The position numbers and the translations under genes were made by a program. A DNA stretch of 64,000 nt from assembly GCF_040712315.1 (NCBI RefSeq), contig NC_134024.1, forward strand, positions 23,448,658 through 23,512,657, read 5' to 3'. Positions 22,769-35,040 of this stretch are shown here, piece by piece. Under the pieces are notes generated by a model. The model saw only the letters and a list, made by a program, of their open reading frames with translations, was not told the DNA's origin and ran no database searches. The stretch comes from Castanea sativa. Lineage: Eukaryota; Streptophyta; Magnoliopsida; Fagales; Fagaceae. How positions within the stretch are numbered: position 1 is the stretch's first letter; each line of letters opens with the position of its first letter.

Positions 22769-23823
22769 TGTTAACACAAAATTTCCCAATTGCAGAAAAT
22801 CAAACAATTAAAAGGAAATAGGGGTTGCAAATATATATTTGTATTAATGAATAATGGGTACAATCTCTATTTCAATTCTTTTACAAAAGAATACCCTTTG
22901 ATTCTATCTTCTTTGAACTTGACTTGAACAAGAGATATTCTTGACTTTGGTTGGAAGATGGATTGAATGGTCTTTATAACAAATCTCTAACTTTAAGCTT
23001 ATTAGAGATTTATTGTTCTTCAAGTCTTCGATTGTGAAGGCTCTTAGATTGAAGTTTTTAGGGGTTTTAGAGGCTTGATCTGTTGAGCTTCAAAGATTTG
23101 GGTTGAGGTTTATGGAGGCTTTTTAGCTTAATTCCAATAGAACTTCAAAGAACTCGAACAAGAGATCTTCTTGATTTTGGTTGGAAGATAGATTGAACGG
23201 TCTTCACAACAAATCTCTAGCTTTGAGCTTGTTAGAGATTTGTTGTCCTTCAAGTTCTTCAAGCCCTTTGAATGTTCTTCAAGTTCTTCAAAGATTCTTG
23301 AGACAGAATTTCTCCAGAGCTTGGGCCTCTTGAATACTTCCTCCTGAAAATGAGAGGGGATGTCCTCTATTTATAGCAATGTCAGAGGATAAGCTCCACT
23401 TTGAATTAATATGTTTGAAAGTATGTAGTAGACTTTTGATTGGCCCAAATTCTTTTTAGAGATAATTATCTCTATTTATCTATATCATATTTTGATAAAG
23501 ATAATAATCAACAAAGATAAATAATTATCTCTATTTAATTTATTTTAATAAAGATAATCATCTATCAATTTTGAATATAAAAATTTATCTTTATTTTATT
23601 TATTTATTTTAATAAATATAATTATCCATAAATCCTGAATAGGAAATTTATCTTTATCTTGTGGGTCAAATGACATGTGGCAAATTTTGATATGCCAATC
23701 TGATATCAATTTGGATGACACATGTCATCATTTAATTTAATTAATTTAATGATATTAATTTAGAATTTGCCACTAGATTTTGATGTGGCATTTTATAATT
23801 GGCTTAAAATTTTGCCTCTTACA
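22769..23823 (+). mobile_element. Nested solo LTR with TSD ACAAT
   Basis: It starts TGTTAACACAAAATTTC and ends GCCTCTTACA, flanked by exact ACAAT at 22764-22768 and 23824-23828. It contains two diverged internal copies of a tract beginning CTTGACTTTGG/CTTGATTTTGG and TTGGAAGAT, near 22,931 and 23,172. It belongs to a different LTR family from its host element. Orientation is uncertain; a TATTTATAGC tract near 23,376 hints at plus. Confidence 0.85.
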
Positions 23824-23857
23824 ACAATATAGTTGGAAATCACAATTTTACAGATAC

Positions 23858-25097
23858 AATGTCACTTATTCCTAAAAATGTATATATATTTTTTTGGGTG
23901 TTAAAAGGGTAGGGGGATTGGAGGGTGAGATATGAGAGTGTAAATTTTTATGAAGTAACTATTTTGTAGGACTATCAAGCCATTTTGAATGCTACCTAAA
24001 TGAAAATTTTTTTTTAAGTGCTAATTAGCCAGGAAAATTGATTAGATTTGAGATTGGTATATACTTTGATGCATGGTTGTAACTGAAAAAAACACATCGG
24101 ACCCGAATTGTGATGAATAGAAAGTACTTTGAATGGTTATTTTCAAAGTACTTTATAGTGGCACTTAATTGGGCAAAAAATAATGGTTAGTCAAACAAAA
24201 ATAATTGAAAGTGACATATTTTAACTTTTTGCAGATAGATTTTGATTATTGACTTTTTTATAATAATTTTTATAATTATTCATATAAAAGCTTAATCATT
24301 GTTGAGTAAAAATTTGTGATGGCATTTTGTGTTTTGTTTGCAAAACATCTTCATATGTGTATATTTTGATTTGATAGGTATTTATGAATATATCAAGATA
24401 AGCAATGTATTTAGTAAGAAATATCATGATCATACTTTTGTATACTTCGCAAGAGATAATACTATAATATAACATTAGATGAACAATGTAGTGATTTGGA
24501 TTAAAGACAACAATAAAATAGAGGGCTACAAGTTGAAGTTTTGGTACCTTCCCATGTACAAAATGCTTAGGGGTCTAGGGGGGAAAGGGTTCGAGCTGCG
24601 GGGTTAGCAGTATGTTGTAATTATTTCTCAAAAAAAAGAAGTTAATCTCAAATATATTATCATTAGCAAATTAACACATAATAAGAGTGGATGAAAATCT
24701 TAAACAAAAAAGAAAGTAAAAGAAAAATATATAATTTTTCATTTATAGAGAATTCAAAATTTTCATTAGTTGGCAAAGAAAGCAATATGATATCACTTAT
24801 TTAATATTCATTATTTTTAAATTTTGTTAAAAACTCATTCTCTTTCACCTCTATAAATAAGTAAAGACATGGGTTCTAGTTAATTCAACTCATAAAGTCT
24901 CACTTATCATAAAAATAAAAAAGGACCTAAATTTGAATCTTACTGATATATCTTGGTTTGATGGTTAATAGCAATCATCATGAAACTAATCTCATATGTT
25001 TTAAATCCTATTATATTTATAAAGACAAACTGATTTAATTCCATGTTGCTATCGTAACAACTAACACATAACTTTCACAATAAATAATGTGCAGCAG
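23858..25097. other. Gene-free AT-rich stretch with degenerate SINE-like scraps
   Basis: Near 24,556-24,640 a GGGTTCGAGCTG B-box-like motif is followed by an A-rich end. Near 24,868-25,010 there is a decayed copy of the SINE at 25,098. No exon was seen. Confidence 0.4.
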
Positions 25098-25222
25098 ATG
25101 GGTTTCAGTTAGTTTAACTGTTAAAATTTCTGATGGTTGAATAGGAGATCTAGGATTCAATTTCCGCATATACCAAAAATTATCTTGGTTTGATGATAAA
25201 GAGCATAATAAAAAAAAAAGTG
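25098..25222 (+). repeat. tRNA-like SINE
   Basis: The A-box-like region TTAGTTTAACTGTTAAA and B-box-like GATTCAATTTCC are in the right order and spacing. The sequence ends with TGATGATAAAGAGC and an A-run. An antisense relative lies at 28,428-28,592. Confidence 0.6.
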
Positions 25223-25558
25223 CAGCGCAATATTATTAATTATACCAAACCACACAGGCAAATCTTTAACTGTGACACCCCATATTTCTTTTTTATTTTG
25301 GTTGCTAAAAACACCCCTAATTTCCTTTGAAGCAGAAAAGGTGCGTCCAAATTGACTTGGTGCAAGTTTTCCAACCCAACTGTCAGGTTGAAGCCTTCAT
25401 CAGATTTCCTTCTTTGTATAGAATATATTCCATTATGGTCAGCTAATTGATGCAGTTCACAAATGGAAGAAACAATGCAAGACCAAGATAAGGACAGGGC
25501 AATTTAGTCAGAGGGATGTAACTTTATGGAGTGGTCCAAATTTGATTCTTTCATTTCC

Positions 25559-25567
25559 TATAAATAG
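25559..25567 (+). promoter_or_regulatory. TATA box of MIR169 unit B
   Basis: TATAAATAG lies 105 bases upstream of the mature sequence, embedded in the same CATTTCC(TATAAATAG)AGAC context as unit A. Confidence 0.75.
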
Positions 25568-25640
25568 AGACTCTAAGATGTGGTATTTGCATTATACATT
25601 AGTATTATGAAATATTATTTGAGAGGAAGAGAGATCTAAC

Positions 25641-25776
25641 ATGAGGACAAGAGTCTTGTTTGGTAGCCAAGGATGACTTGCCTACTCTTCCAAGGGGTTT
25701 CAAGTATTGAGTCTTGGAGCTCATCTTGTGTGGTTCGTAGGCAGTCAACTTTGGCTAATCTGATAGGCTCTTCTTT
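25641..25776 (+). ncRNA. MIR169: MIR169 precursor hairpin, copy B
   Basis: The mature arm TAGCCAAGGATGACTTGCC (25664-25682) is followed by TA, so base 21 is A rather than G. The star arm GGCAGTCAACTTTGGCTAAT (25740-25759) carries a one-base insertion relative to copy A. The lower stem pairs GAGTCTTGTTTGGT with ATCTGATAGGCTC. Seed and cleavage-site bases are unchanged, so targeting of NF-YA mRNAs would be expected if it is processed. Short ORFs on both strands here are coincidental. Confidence 0.9.
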
Positions 25777-25902
25777 TTCATGCTGGGCCTTCTCTTCTTT
25801 TAGCAAGCTTTCAACATTAGTTTGCATGCAAAATTCATATGAGAATCTTGGAATATCCTAGTTGGGCATGGGTTTAAGATCATGAAGAAAGATACATGCA
25901 TG

Positions 25903-26014
25903 AAAATATAATTCTTGTTGATGCTTGCTTTTCTCCTTTTTTTGTTTAATATTATTTTTTATATTTTATTTTGAGAGATTGCATCCTTCTCCTTTAAATA
26001 AGTTTAAGTGTATG

Positions 26015-26050
<36 letters not shown>

Positions 26051-26115
26051 ATTAATTATTCCTAAACTCTTGTTTGGTTTTCAGCCAGTAACCTCGGCTG
26101 AGCTGATCACAAGCT
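25903..26115 (+). ncRNA. Decayed second miR169-type hairpin in unit B
   Basis: The 5' arm TTCTTGTTGATGCTTGC and the 3' arm CAGCCAGTAACCTCGGCTGA are diverged from unit A at matching places. The CT tract between them has expanded the loop. Processing as a miRNA seems unlikely. Confidence 0.4.
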
Positions 26116-26414
26116 CTTCTCGATCTCTAATGTTAGTTTTCGCAAGCCCTTGAACTTATCTATGTATGATGTGCTGGAAAAGTAATTGCATCGTAAATTT
26201 ATGTGAAGAATTGGCAGACAAACGCATAAAATAGTGGTCAATGGTTCTAGTCCTCTAATGGTTTAAAAAAAAAAAAAAATTATTATTCATTGTTGCTTCT
26301 ACTTTGTGACTGGAATGTATAACCTTCAAGAGGTCTCAATACTGCTAATACTTAATTTATCATTTATTTTTGCCCTTGGCTTTATTTTCTAACCCTTTGC
26401 AATGTTTGTGGGAC

Positions 26415-26417
<3 letters not shown>

Positions 26418-26485
<68 letters not shown>

Positions 26486-26492
26486 ACAGAGA
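26418..26492. repeat. (AG)n microsatellite
   Basis: A long AG tract with minor interruptions, directly downstream of unit B. Confidence 0.96.
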
Positions 26493-27384
26493 GACTATCC
26501 TCACAAGCGTTGCCAAGCATGTGAAAGATATAACACTGATGATGCATTTGCAAGGTTCTACCTATATTTGATTATTTATAGACCAATCTCCCGCACAACG
26601 AAAATATGTATGGCCTCGATCCATTTTTTCATGATTTCTTGTTCATTAGATTTCAAACATTTTAAATAAAAATTTTAATGTTTTCAATCAAGGCATCTAG
26701 GTACAAATTCTCCACTTATAAAATATATTTTTAAAAATTATTAACGTTTTCTTTAGCCAATCTATTTGTAAAAATTGTGGACTTGGTGGGCAACCCCACA
26801 TTAGATTTCCGAAATGTGTGATGTAGGAAAGCTAACTTAAAAAAAAAACAAATTTGTAAAAAGAAGGGAAACTAATTTAGTTGTGAATTGTTGTGGATCC
26901 TATTTCGACTATAGCTTATTAAAAATCAATTTAGCTATGTGTCACAATCCAAATACAATTATTTCACACCATAGCACTTGGTATAATGTCACATGATCTT
27001 TTAATCGATGATGGAAGAGTTCACTAGAATCATTATTCACTAGCAAATGCAAAATATGCTAGCATTCCAAACGAAATTAAGGTCCTCCTCTGGTGGTTAG
27101 AGTGAAAGGTACACTCTACAATACTGGAAGAGCATCACCTCAGGCGCCACCTGTGAACAATGTAGTGAGGACGATGAAACCACCACCACAAATGCTATAT
27201 ATGGTCTTCCCATCAAGTACAGACAATATGTGACGCTGAGTGGAATTGATTTTCGAACCAGGACCAATATATGTGCACCACTCCAACGAAGTGCACGGCA
27301 GCACAAGTGAGTATTTTAATGGCATCATTGTCCGAAAATTGTGGAAATGGGTCTTCGACCCAATCAACTCGAGTCTAGAATCAT
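26493..27384. other. Gene-free stretch with one unidentified open region
   Basis: At about 27,080-27,400 both strands stay open for 60-75 codons. The minus strand reads HILSVLDGKTIYSICGGGF; the plus strand reads FEPGPIYVHHSNEVHGS. I recognise neither. It may be a gene relic with little sequence left. Confidence 0.35.
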
Positions 27385-27735
27385 GCTACCGGTGGCGGCT
27401 CCAGAAATTTTTTTTAGGATGTTCCTTAAAAAACATAAATTATACAATCTAGTAAAAAGAGAAATTCATATATTGACAATAACAATAATAAAAAAAACAC
27501 GCAATACATAAAGTTTACAATTGCCCTATGCGAGATTTCATATTTTGAAATTGGTGCATGATAATCTCATTATCAATGCTACAAGCTACATCTCTTTCAA
27601 TGTACACAACCAAGCGATTATTCATCCACTGAATGTAGAACAAATTATGAAGCAAAATTTAATTTTATTGACATAAAAAAAATTGAGGGTATTCTTAAAT
27701 TTTTTTGAAGGGTAGACAAATAAATTTTTTTAAAT

Positions 27736-27779
<44 letters not shown>

Positions 27780-27835
27780 AGGTCAGAGTCGTCCTGGGAC
27801 CACCCTGGCCTTAAGGTGGCATCGCCCTGAATGCC
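27385..27835. repeat. Probable interspersed repeat with GGTGGCGGCTCC and AAGGTGGCATCGCCC ends
   Basis: The left side GGTGGCGGCTCCAG and the right side CTTAAGGTGGCATCGCCCTG bound an AT-rich interior with a TA tract at 27,742-27,774. I have seen such boundaries in dispersed plant repeats but cannot name the family. No TSD was identified. Confidence 0.4.
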
Positions 27836-28427
27836 ACTCTTCACCAACTATGGGTATATGGTTTTTCGACCGCCACAACAATTTTATTATTTTGGCGGTC
27901 AAATCCATTGGGTTTGGTCAAGAAATCGTCAATCATTTTCAGTGGAAATTTGATGGATCTTGCTATATTTGGTTGAGATCTCAATGAATCTAGCTTGTCA
28001 GATCTAGTTGAGATCTTGTCAAATATGACGGGATCTCATTGATCGAGAGGATCTCGCCACGTTTGGTGAAGAAACCAACATATCAGTTAAAATGCGGAAG
28101 TCTAACGGTGGTTATCAGTTCAATTGGTTGGAGTCGGATTTTCTTACAAAAACTTGCACTCAACTCATGCTTGTTGAATTTTCTTAGCAAAGATTTGCCG
28201 TTGACTGCCACCTTGGTCGAATTCTAGTTTAGATCTCTTCAAAATGGACAATTTTTTTGGGTTGGATCATGGTTGGACACCCTTATTAAATGATTTATTT
28301 GCATATGAAACTATTGGTTTTACCATTTAGGAGACAAAATATTATGAAGTCAAACCAAAGTCCAATGTCTTTGATATATACTCATACACGCGCACTAGAT
28401 TCATGCGCATGCTCTTGTTTATTTATT
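27836..28427. other. Gene-free stretch with a short inverted repeat
   Basis: TTTCGACCGCCA and TGGCGGTCAAA near 27,866-27,902 could form a stem. GATCTCA/GTTGAGATCT motifs recur downstream. No gene seen. Confidence 0.35.
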
Positions 28428-28592
28428 TTTTGAGAGAGTTTCAACCTAGCTATTACATCCGCACCTGATGATAGCTCTTTATCATCCAATCAAGATACCA
28501 ATCAGTTTTTGGTGTAGGCGGGAATTGAACCTTAGATTTCTTATACAATTATTAGAAACTTTACTAGTTAAGTTAACTGAAACTCACATTTA
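28428..28592 (-). repeat. tRNA-like SINE (antisense)
   Basis: Read on the minus strand it has a tRNA-like promoter (TTAACTTAACTAGTAAAG, then a GGTTCAATTCCCGCC B box), TTGGTATCTTGATTGG and a GATGATAAAGAGC tail. Same family as 25,098-25,222. Confidence 0.65.
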
Positions 28593-30120
28593 TTTATTTG
28601 TTTTTTTATTTTTGGTTTAGTGTTATAATGTTAAAAGTGATATATAAAATACTATTTGTATTTGTATAGGAGTATTTTTTTTAAAGAAAGAGATAAGGTA
28701 GCGTGGAATAATGTTAAAAAAAAAGATAGAGAACTGTCTTAAACCCAATGAGACATTTGAATTTATTGATTGGGATAAGTAAAAAAATTTGAGATTTGAA
28801 CAAAAAAAGATGATATACGTTAGTGTGAATGAATGGGGATTTATGATAACTATATAGGATTTGGATAACAAAATTTTTGGAATGATTTAAAGAATTGAAA
28901 GAAAAAATAATAGAAATTTCGGGATAAGAATGAGTAGTTCTTACGTGAGGTAATGAGGTTTTTTTTTTTTTTTTGAAGAAGTAATTTTGTATATATTTTT
29001 TATAAAGATAATTGAAGTATTTGAATTCAATTAGATAGCAAATATAGATAGGAATCAGACAATTGAATACAAATGGGCAGTGAGAACAACGCTTTTTTTT
29101 TTTTTTTTTGTATGTGAGATAGTATTACTGTTTTATCCTTTTTTGCCTTTTTTTTTTGTAGGAAAAAAAAAATTTAACTAAAGGGTATTTTATTTTAGAA
29201 TTTGTACGAGGATATTTTGCTATGCCAAAAATTAAAGACAAAACAAAGGAATCCTCTTATTAATAGTGTGTGTATGTATATATATACAAAATCTAATAGC
29301 GTGAATGACAAAATGAGAGAATCAGGAATATAAATAAAAACAAATTGGATTTCTAAACAAACGAATTATAATTTAAGAGAATTGAAGAAAAATTATGAAC
29401 TCAAATTTTACAACAAAAAATTTGAAAACTTTAAACCTAGGATTAAAAATGAAGTACATTCAAACTGAACAAATGAGTCCATAACATGAAATCCTGTGAC
29501 ATATGAAAATATGAAAAATATATTGACGAAAAAGATGAGAATTTATACGTTCATAATATTTTTACAGTACTTTCATAGCAAATCTTAGATGTTAGGTTAT
29601 TGCTGGTTTTAATTTGAATCTACCATTGAAATTACTTTATTGTTCACAAAAAATAAAAAGTAATAACCTACCACTTAGGATTGTTATGAAAATGTTGTGG
29701 ACATATAATTTCCCAAAAATAATATGCTCACAGGATAGATTACTTTGACCGATTCAAATAAAATGAACTAAGAATAAATTAATGGAATACAAAAAAAGGA
29801 AAGTTAGTGAATTTTTGGACAAATGAATTATAAGGAAAAGTAAATCTCCATGGAGTTGCTTTACTTTTTACTAGTATGTAATTTGTGCTTACACATAGAA
29901 ATGATGAATTGTAGTAGTGCTATTGATGTTAAGTTGAGTTATTAAACATAAGATATTAGTTCGACCAGGACATTTGGAGGTAATAAAATAGTTTTTTCTT
30001 GAAATTTTCATGATATTAGTTATTCTAAATTTCTCATTACACTGCATTATATATATAATTTCGAAAACCACTATTGTATATTACATATACAATATCAATT
30101 CACAATTACTATCTGTGAAT
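28593..30120. other. Gene-free AT-rich stretch
   Basis: Long homopolymer T/A runs (near 28,960, 29,092 and 29,150) and no recognisable exon or repeat family. Confidence 0.4.
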
Positions 30121-30128
30121 TAAACTCA

Positions 30129-30300
30129 CTTGGCACAAAAAAAAAAACTTAAATTAGATGAGACACGTGGCGTAAAATTAAACTCTAATTGAATTCTAAT
30201 TTTTACACTGAATTAAATAACTTGGCACAAAAATTTAAAAACTTAGATTAGATGAGACACATGGCGCAAAATTAGACTCTAATTGAATTTCAATTTCAAA
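30129..30300. repeat. Two diverged direct repeats, about 92-bp spacing
   Basis: CTTGGCACAAAAA followed by AGATGAGACA(C/T)(G/A)TGGCG(T/C)AAAATTA and CTCTAATTGAATT appears at 30,129 and again at 30,221. AAGGCCGGTTGAGGCCATG is also doubled at about 30,322 and 30,356 (with small changes). Confidence 0.75.
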
Positions 30301-30859
30301 TCTAATTGGATTTACAGACTAAAGCCGGTTGAGGCCATGTGCGGAAAATACAGATAAAGGCCGGTTGAGGCCATGGGGTTACAATTGTGAAAACTGGTTG
30401 ACGTATTACAAAAGTAAAATTGAGCCATCTGTTTACAATGCTAAAGGTTGTAAAGAGGAGGCAAAGCTGGGTGAGGGATTCTAGAACTCTTCCTAGAATT
30501 GGACCTCTGAGGTAATTGTTGCTACTACAATTAGACCTGCTTTAGAATTGAGTCTTGGCTGCCTTATATATATAGATGTGAAAAAAAATCCAAATTGAAA
30601 AATGAAACTTCTAGATTAGTGATTAATTACAAACTATTAATTAAAGTGCTTAAATGGATACAATATCCAATAAAAAAGAGGCTAATAATAAATAGGGTGA
30701 AACTTAAGTATAGTACTTTAGGTTCTATTCCTTAATTTGGCTCATTTCTTAAATTTCAGTCATGTAGCTTTTTTCTTTCTCATGAGATGGAAGTCTATTT
30801 TTAGTTAAGCAGCTACATAGTTGAATTTAAATAAAAGAATTTAAGGAACAACACCTAAG

Positions 30860-31010
30860 TTCTTTACCTAAGTTTTGCCCTAATAGATAACCACTCAAAA
30901 CTATGGAATAATTGCACTGCACATCCCAAAGGCATAAACCTAAGGTTTTCCCTAATAGATAACCACTCTAAACTTAAACTATGGAATAATTGCACTTCAC
31001 ATCCCAAAGG
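30860..31010. repeat. Two-copy tandem duplication, about 75-80 bp
   Basis: CCCTAATAGATAACCACTC, GGAATAATTGCACT and CACATCCCAAAGGCAT occur in the same order twice. The surrounding 30,300-31,240 has no gene. Confidence 0.8.
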
Positions 31011-31241
31011 CATGAAACATTGCAATCAACATCCTAATTTTAATAATTGTACCAACATGAACCTTGCCATTGAAATGAGGGTTACAATGTAATCTCCCTT
31101 TGAGATTAAATTCAATAAGGGAATTGTGTAAAAGCCTCTATTTATATTTTCAATAATATTATGTCACGCCATATTTTTGTAAATAAAAGAATTAGGACTA
31201 ATATACACACTGTAAACTATTTTTAGTTTTAGTTTTAGTTT

Positions 31242-34200
31242 TTTTGTTGTTGTTGTTGTTGAAAACAAGGCATTCATTCATTCAATAATATGTAAAGAAT
31301 CTTGGTACAAAGCCTTCACCGTAGGTGGTGATGAATCCTCTACTCAACAGACTTCATCACTACTATTTTTTGCATACCTAGCTAATGAATGTGCCACCAT
31401 ATTCCCCCTTCTCTTAATACAACTAATTGAAACATGCTGCATCCCATTAAGGTAAGCACAAATATCCTCATAAATATGTCCAAGTAAGGAGTTATTGGCA
31501 AGACAAACCCGAGACAGCTCTCATCACTGTGACATTATCACCTTCAATTACAGGCTCTGAAAATCTAGCTTCCATGGCAAAAAACATTGCTTTTTGACAT
31601 GCCAAAGCTTATGCCTCTTCACATAGGGCCACTTAGCCAACATCCCAACCATCACTTCCCCCTGTGTATTTCAGATTATTGCTCTAATCCCTTGACACTG
31701 CTGATCCGTGAACATAGCTACATCAAAATTCGACTTGAACATATTTTGTGGTGGAGGCTTCCATTGTTGTCCGCTTGGTGATGTGTCTGAAACAACCAGA
31801 TGTTCCTGCGACTTCTTGTATTATTCCAGGTAATCTGCTGCTCATTTGTTCAGCTAGCATGGATCCTTCATCTGTCCACCGTGCACTATCGTGTTTCTCT
31901 GGTTCCACACAGTCCAAGCTTGAACAATAAAAAGTTCCATCCCAGCTGCATCCAACCTGTTTATCAATGCCTCAAATAGTTGCATAAAATCATTAAAGTT
32001 AGTGGTACATTTCTACATCACGGTGGAACTACCAGCCTAAACATCTTGGGTCTCTGGACATTCCCAAATGGCATGAATAACCGTTTTTGGAGCTCTTTGA
32101 CAGCAATGGCATGTATTCACCCTAATGGTCTTACTTTTGGCCAAATTTACTCGGGTTGGCAATATTTCATGACAGGCTTTCCAAGCAAAAACTTTCATTT
32201 TGTTAGGCACCCGTACCCTCCACAGCTTCTTCCATATTTGCTGCCCTGAACTCGTCGAGCATTCAGCCCACCCTCAGCACCTTTCTAGCCACATGATAGC
32301 TGAACCTGACTGTTTAAACTCCCTCTCTATTATGCAGCCACACCACAACATATGTCACACGCCTATGGCTAAGGGGAATTTTACAAATTGCCTCTGCATC
32401 CTCTCTATTAAAGCTTTCCATGATGATATCTTGCCTCTAGCCATGTAATTCCGAATCAATAAGATTCAAAACCCTCAAATCCTCCTCACCCTTATGTACC
32501 GGATGTAGTACCTTGTTTGATGGATAATTAGGAATCCATTTATCTAACAAAACTTTTATGGATTCACCATTTCCCACACGCTAACAAGATCCATTTCTCA
32601 AGATTGGCATGGTAGACATAATACTTCTCCATACAAAGGAACTATTAGGAGACACAACTGCATCCAAGAAGTGGCATCTTGGAAAGTATCTAGCTTTAAA
32701 ACATTTAAAGAAAAGATAATTTTGATCATGCATTAATCTCCAACCTTGTTTAGCTAGCATAGTATGATTAAACAACCTCAAATCCCAAAATCCTATCCCT
32801 CCATCAGCCTTTCATTGAGTTAGGCTACCTCAATTCTTCCAATGAACCTTTCTTTCATTTCCCACTTGTCCCCACCAAAATTTAGCACACAAAGCATTCA
32901 GTTCCTCACACAATTTAACCGGAAACTGGAATACCCCTATAGTATATGTAGGAATTGCTTGTTTAACTGCCTTTATTAATACTTCCTTACCTGCTCTTGA
33001 TAACATCATGCCCTTCCACTCTTGTAATTTTTTCCAAACTCTATCCTTTAGGTAGGAAAAAGTTTGATACTTTGCCTTTCCCACCAGAGTAGGCAGCCCC
33101 AAATACGATTCAAATCTGTCAACCACCTTCACCCCTAACATTGACACAATCTCTACCTTTTGCCCTTCTTGAGTGTTACTGCTGAAATAGACCGAAGATT
33201 TCTCCATATTGATGCATTGGCCAGAAGCATTAGCATAGATCTGCAAAACTTCATTAATCACCCCAACCTCTCCACCAGTGGCTCTACAAAAAATTATGGA
33301 ATTATCAACAAATATTAGATTGGATATTTTAGGCGCCCTTCGACATATAGAAGCTCCTTTGATATGACCATCCAACTCTGCCTTCCCTAATAATGAAGTG
33401 AATCCTTCTGCACATAATAAGAACAGATATGGAGAAAGGGGATCCCCTTGCCAGATTCCTCTAGATGGATGGATGTTGCCATATGCTTTTCCATTAATAA
33501 GAATGGAAAAGGATGGGGTGATTACACACCCCATCACCCACTGAATCCATTTTTCTAGAAAGCCTAATTTATTCATTATGCCTTGTAGAAAAGTTCACTC
33601 AACATGATCATATGCTTTACTAATATCAAGCTTCAATGCCAATGATCCTTTTTTTTTTTCCCTTTTTTTCTGAGAATGCATAGAATGCAAAAGTTCATAA
33701 GCCACTAGTACATTGTCAGTAATAAGCTTCCTTGGCACAAAAGCACTCTGTGCAGAAGATATAACAGATGGCAAAATCTGTTTCAACCTGTTAGCCAGCA
33801 TTTTTGAAATAATTTTATAAATTACATTGCACAAACCAATTGGCCTAAAATCAAACATTCTCTAAGGAGATTTAATTTTAGGTATTAGTACAATATTAGT
33901 GAGGTTTATATCAGGCCCCATAACACTAGAATTTAAATAGTCTAACACTGCATTAACTACATTATCCCCCACTATATGTCAAAACTTTTGGTAGAAAAGA
34001 GTGTTCATACCATCAAGTCCAGGCGCCTTTGTTGGTCCCATTTGGAACATCGTTATCTTGATTTCATCAATAATAAAATCACTGGACAATGTCTGTTGCA
34101 TATAGGGGGTCACCTTATGCTCCACCGTGTTAAGACAATCATCAACCTGAGTACAAGTACCTGAATTAAACAAGTTTTCAAAATAGTTTATTGCCACCTA

Positions 34201-35040
34201 AGAAATATCTTCCATCTCCTCCACCCAATCTCCATCAGAATTTTTTACACCTTTTATATAATTTCTCCTCCTCTATTGTGTTGCTTTAGAGTGAAAAAAT
34301 TTTGTATTCTTATCTCCATGCTTAAGCCAAGAAATTCTAGATCTTTGTGCCTAAAAAATCTCCTGTTTCAACAATAAATCATCCAACTCCTTGCTCACCT
34401 CCAAGAATTCTGCCTTTGAATCCTCCGTGGTCACCTCCATATTCAAGTTTTCCAATCTTTTTTGAAGCTGTTTGATATCTTCACTATTCGGTCTGGCCTT
34501 AGAAATTCCCCAAGCTTTTAATTGGTCACCACAACTTTGAATTCTGTGCTTAATAAGTGCCACCCGTGCCCTCCATTATGTACCACATTCCATGCTTCTT
34601 TGACAATAGCCTCACATTCCTCCCAAAGCAGCCATGATTCCTCAAACTTAAACCCTTTCCTTCCTTGTATTCTATGCTTCTTGAATTTTTGTGTGTGAAG
34701 AACAATTGGCAAGTGGTCCGATGCATGAGGAGCCAAATGCACCACTAAACTCAGCTGAAACTTTTCTCTCCATTCCCTCGTTGCAACAACTCTATCTAAC
34801 TGGATTTTTGTGTTTGCCTCCTCGGGCATTTTATTATTCCAAGTATAAGGATATCCCTTAAAACCCAAATCTTCCAACTGACACTCCTCCATTGCAGCCC
34901 AGAAATCTTCAACTTGGCTTGCTTGGACTGGCCGTTTGTTAAGCTTTTCAGAGGACCGGAGAAAAGCATTAAAATCTCCTATAGATAGCCAAAGACCCTC
35001 CACAAAAGACTTGAGAATGGGACAAATTGATATCAATGTG
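31242..35040 (-). mobile_element. LINE (L1-type) retrotransposon, 5'-truncated and decayed
   Basis: Minus-strand fragments in order are: endonuclease C-terminal part (34518-35036; LSIGDFNAF, GYPYTWNN, SDHLPIVL), linker (33979-34563; GPTKAPGLDGMN), reverse transcriptase (33595-33858; [19 protein letters not shown], and 32830-33576; GIWQGDPLSPYLFLLCAEG), thumb and zinc-knuckle region (32581-32781), and RNase H remnants near 31.4-31.9 kb. Stops and frameshifts separate them. The RT active site reads FVDN where LINEs have FADD, so a catalytic aspartate is lost. The 3' end at about 31,242 shows a repeated TTG, that is a (CAA)n tail on the element strand. The 5' ORF and most of the endonuclease are absent. 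The copy cannot move by itself. Confidence 0.92.

Larger units (their letters stand above)
20727..23857 (-). mobile_element. Solo LTR with TSD GATAC, interrupted by two nested solo LTRs
   Basis: The element runs 20732-21489, 22494-22768 and 23829-23852. It starts TGAAAGCTCGG, ends AATTTTACA, and is flanked by GATAC at 20727-20731 and 23853-23857. The three parts align in order with the uninterrupted copy at 19649-20722. Two later insertions, described separately, split it. The exact TSD across more than 3 kb shows that it landed first. Confidence 0.88.
25272..26417 (+). repeat. pri-miR169 duplication unit B
   Basis: Same architecture and anchors as the unit at 15567-16560. Local differences are an added TTTTTATTTTGGTTGCTAAA tract near the start and an enlarged CT microsatellite (about 26,020-26,048) between the hairpins and the tail. 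The unit is followed by an AG microsatellite, as is unit A. Confidence 0.85.

Noticed and set aside
25636..25861. Overlapping short ORFs on both strands
   Set aside because: They lie across the MIR169 hairpin, where inverted-repeat sequence opens both strands by chance.
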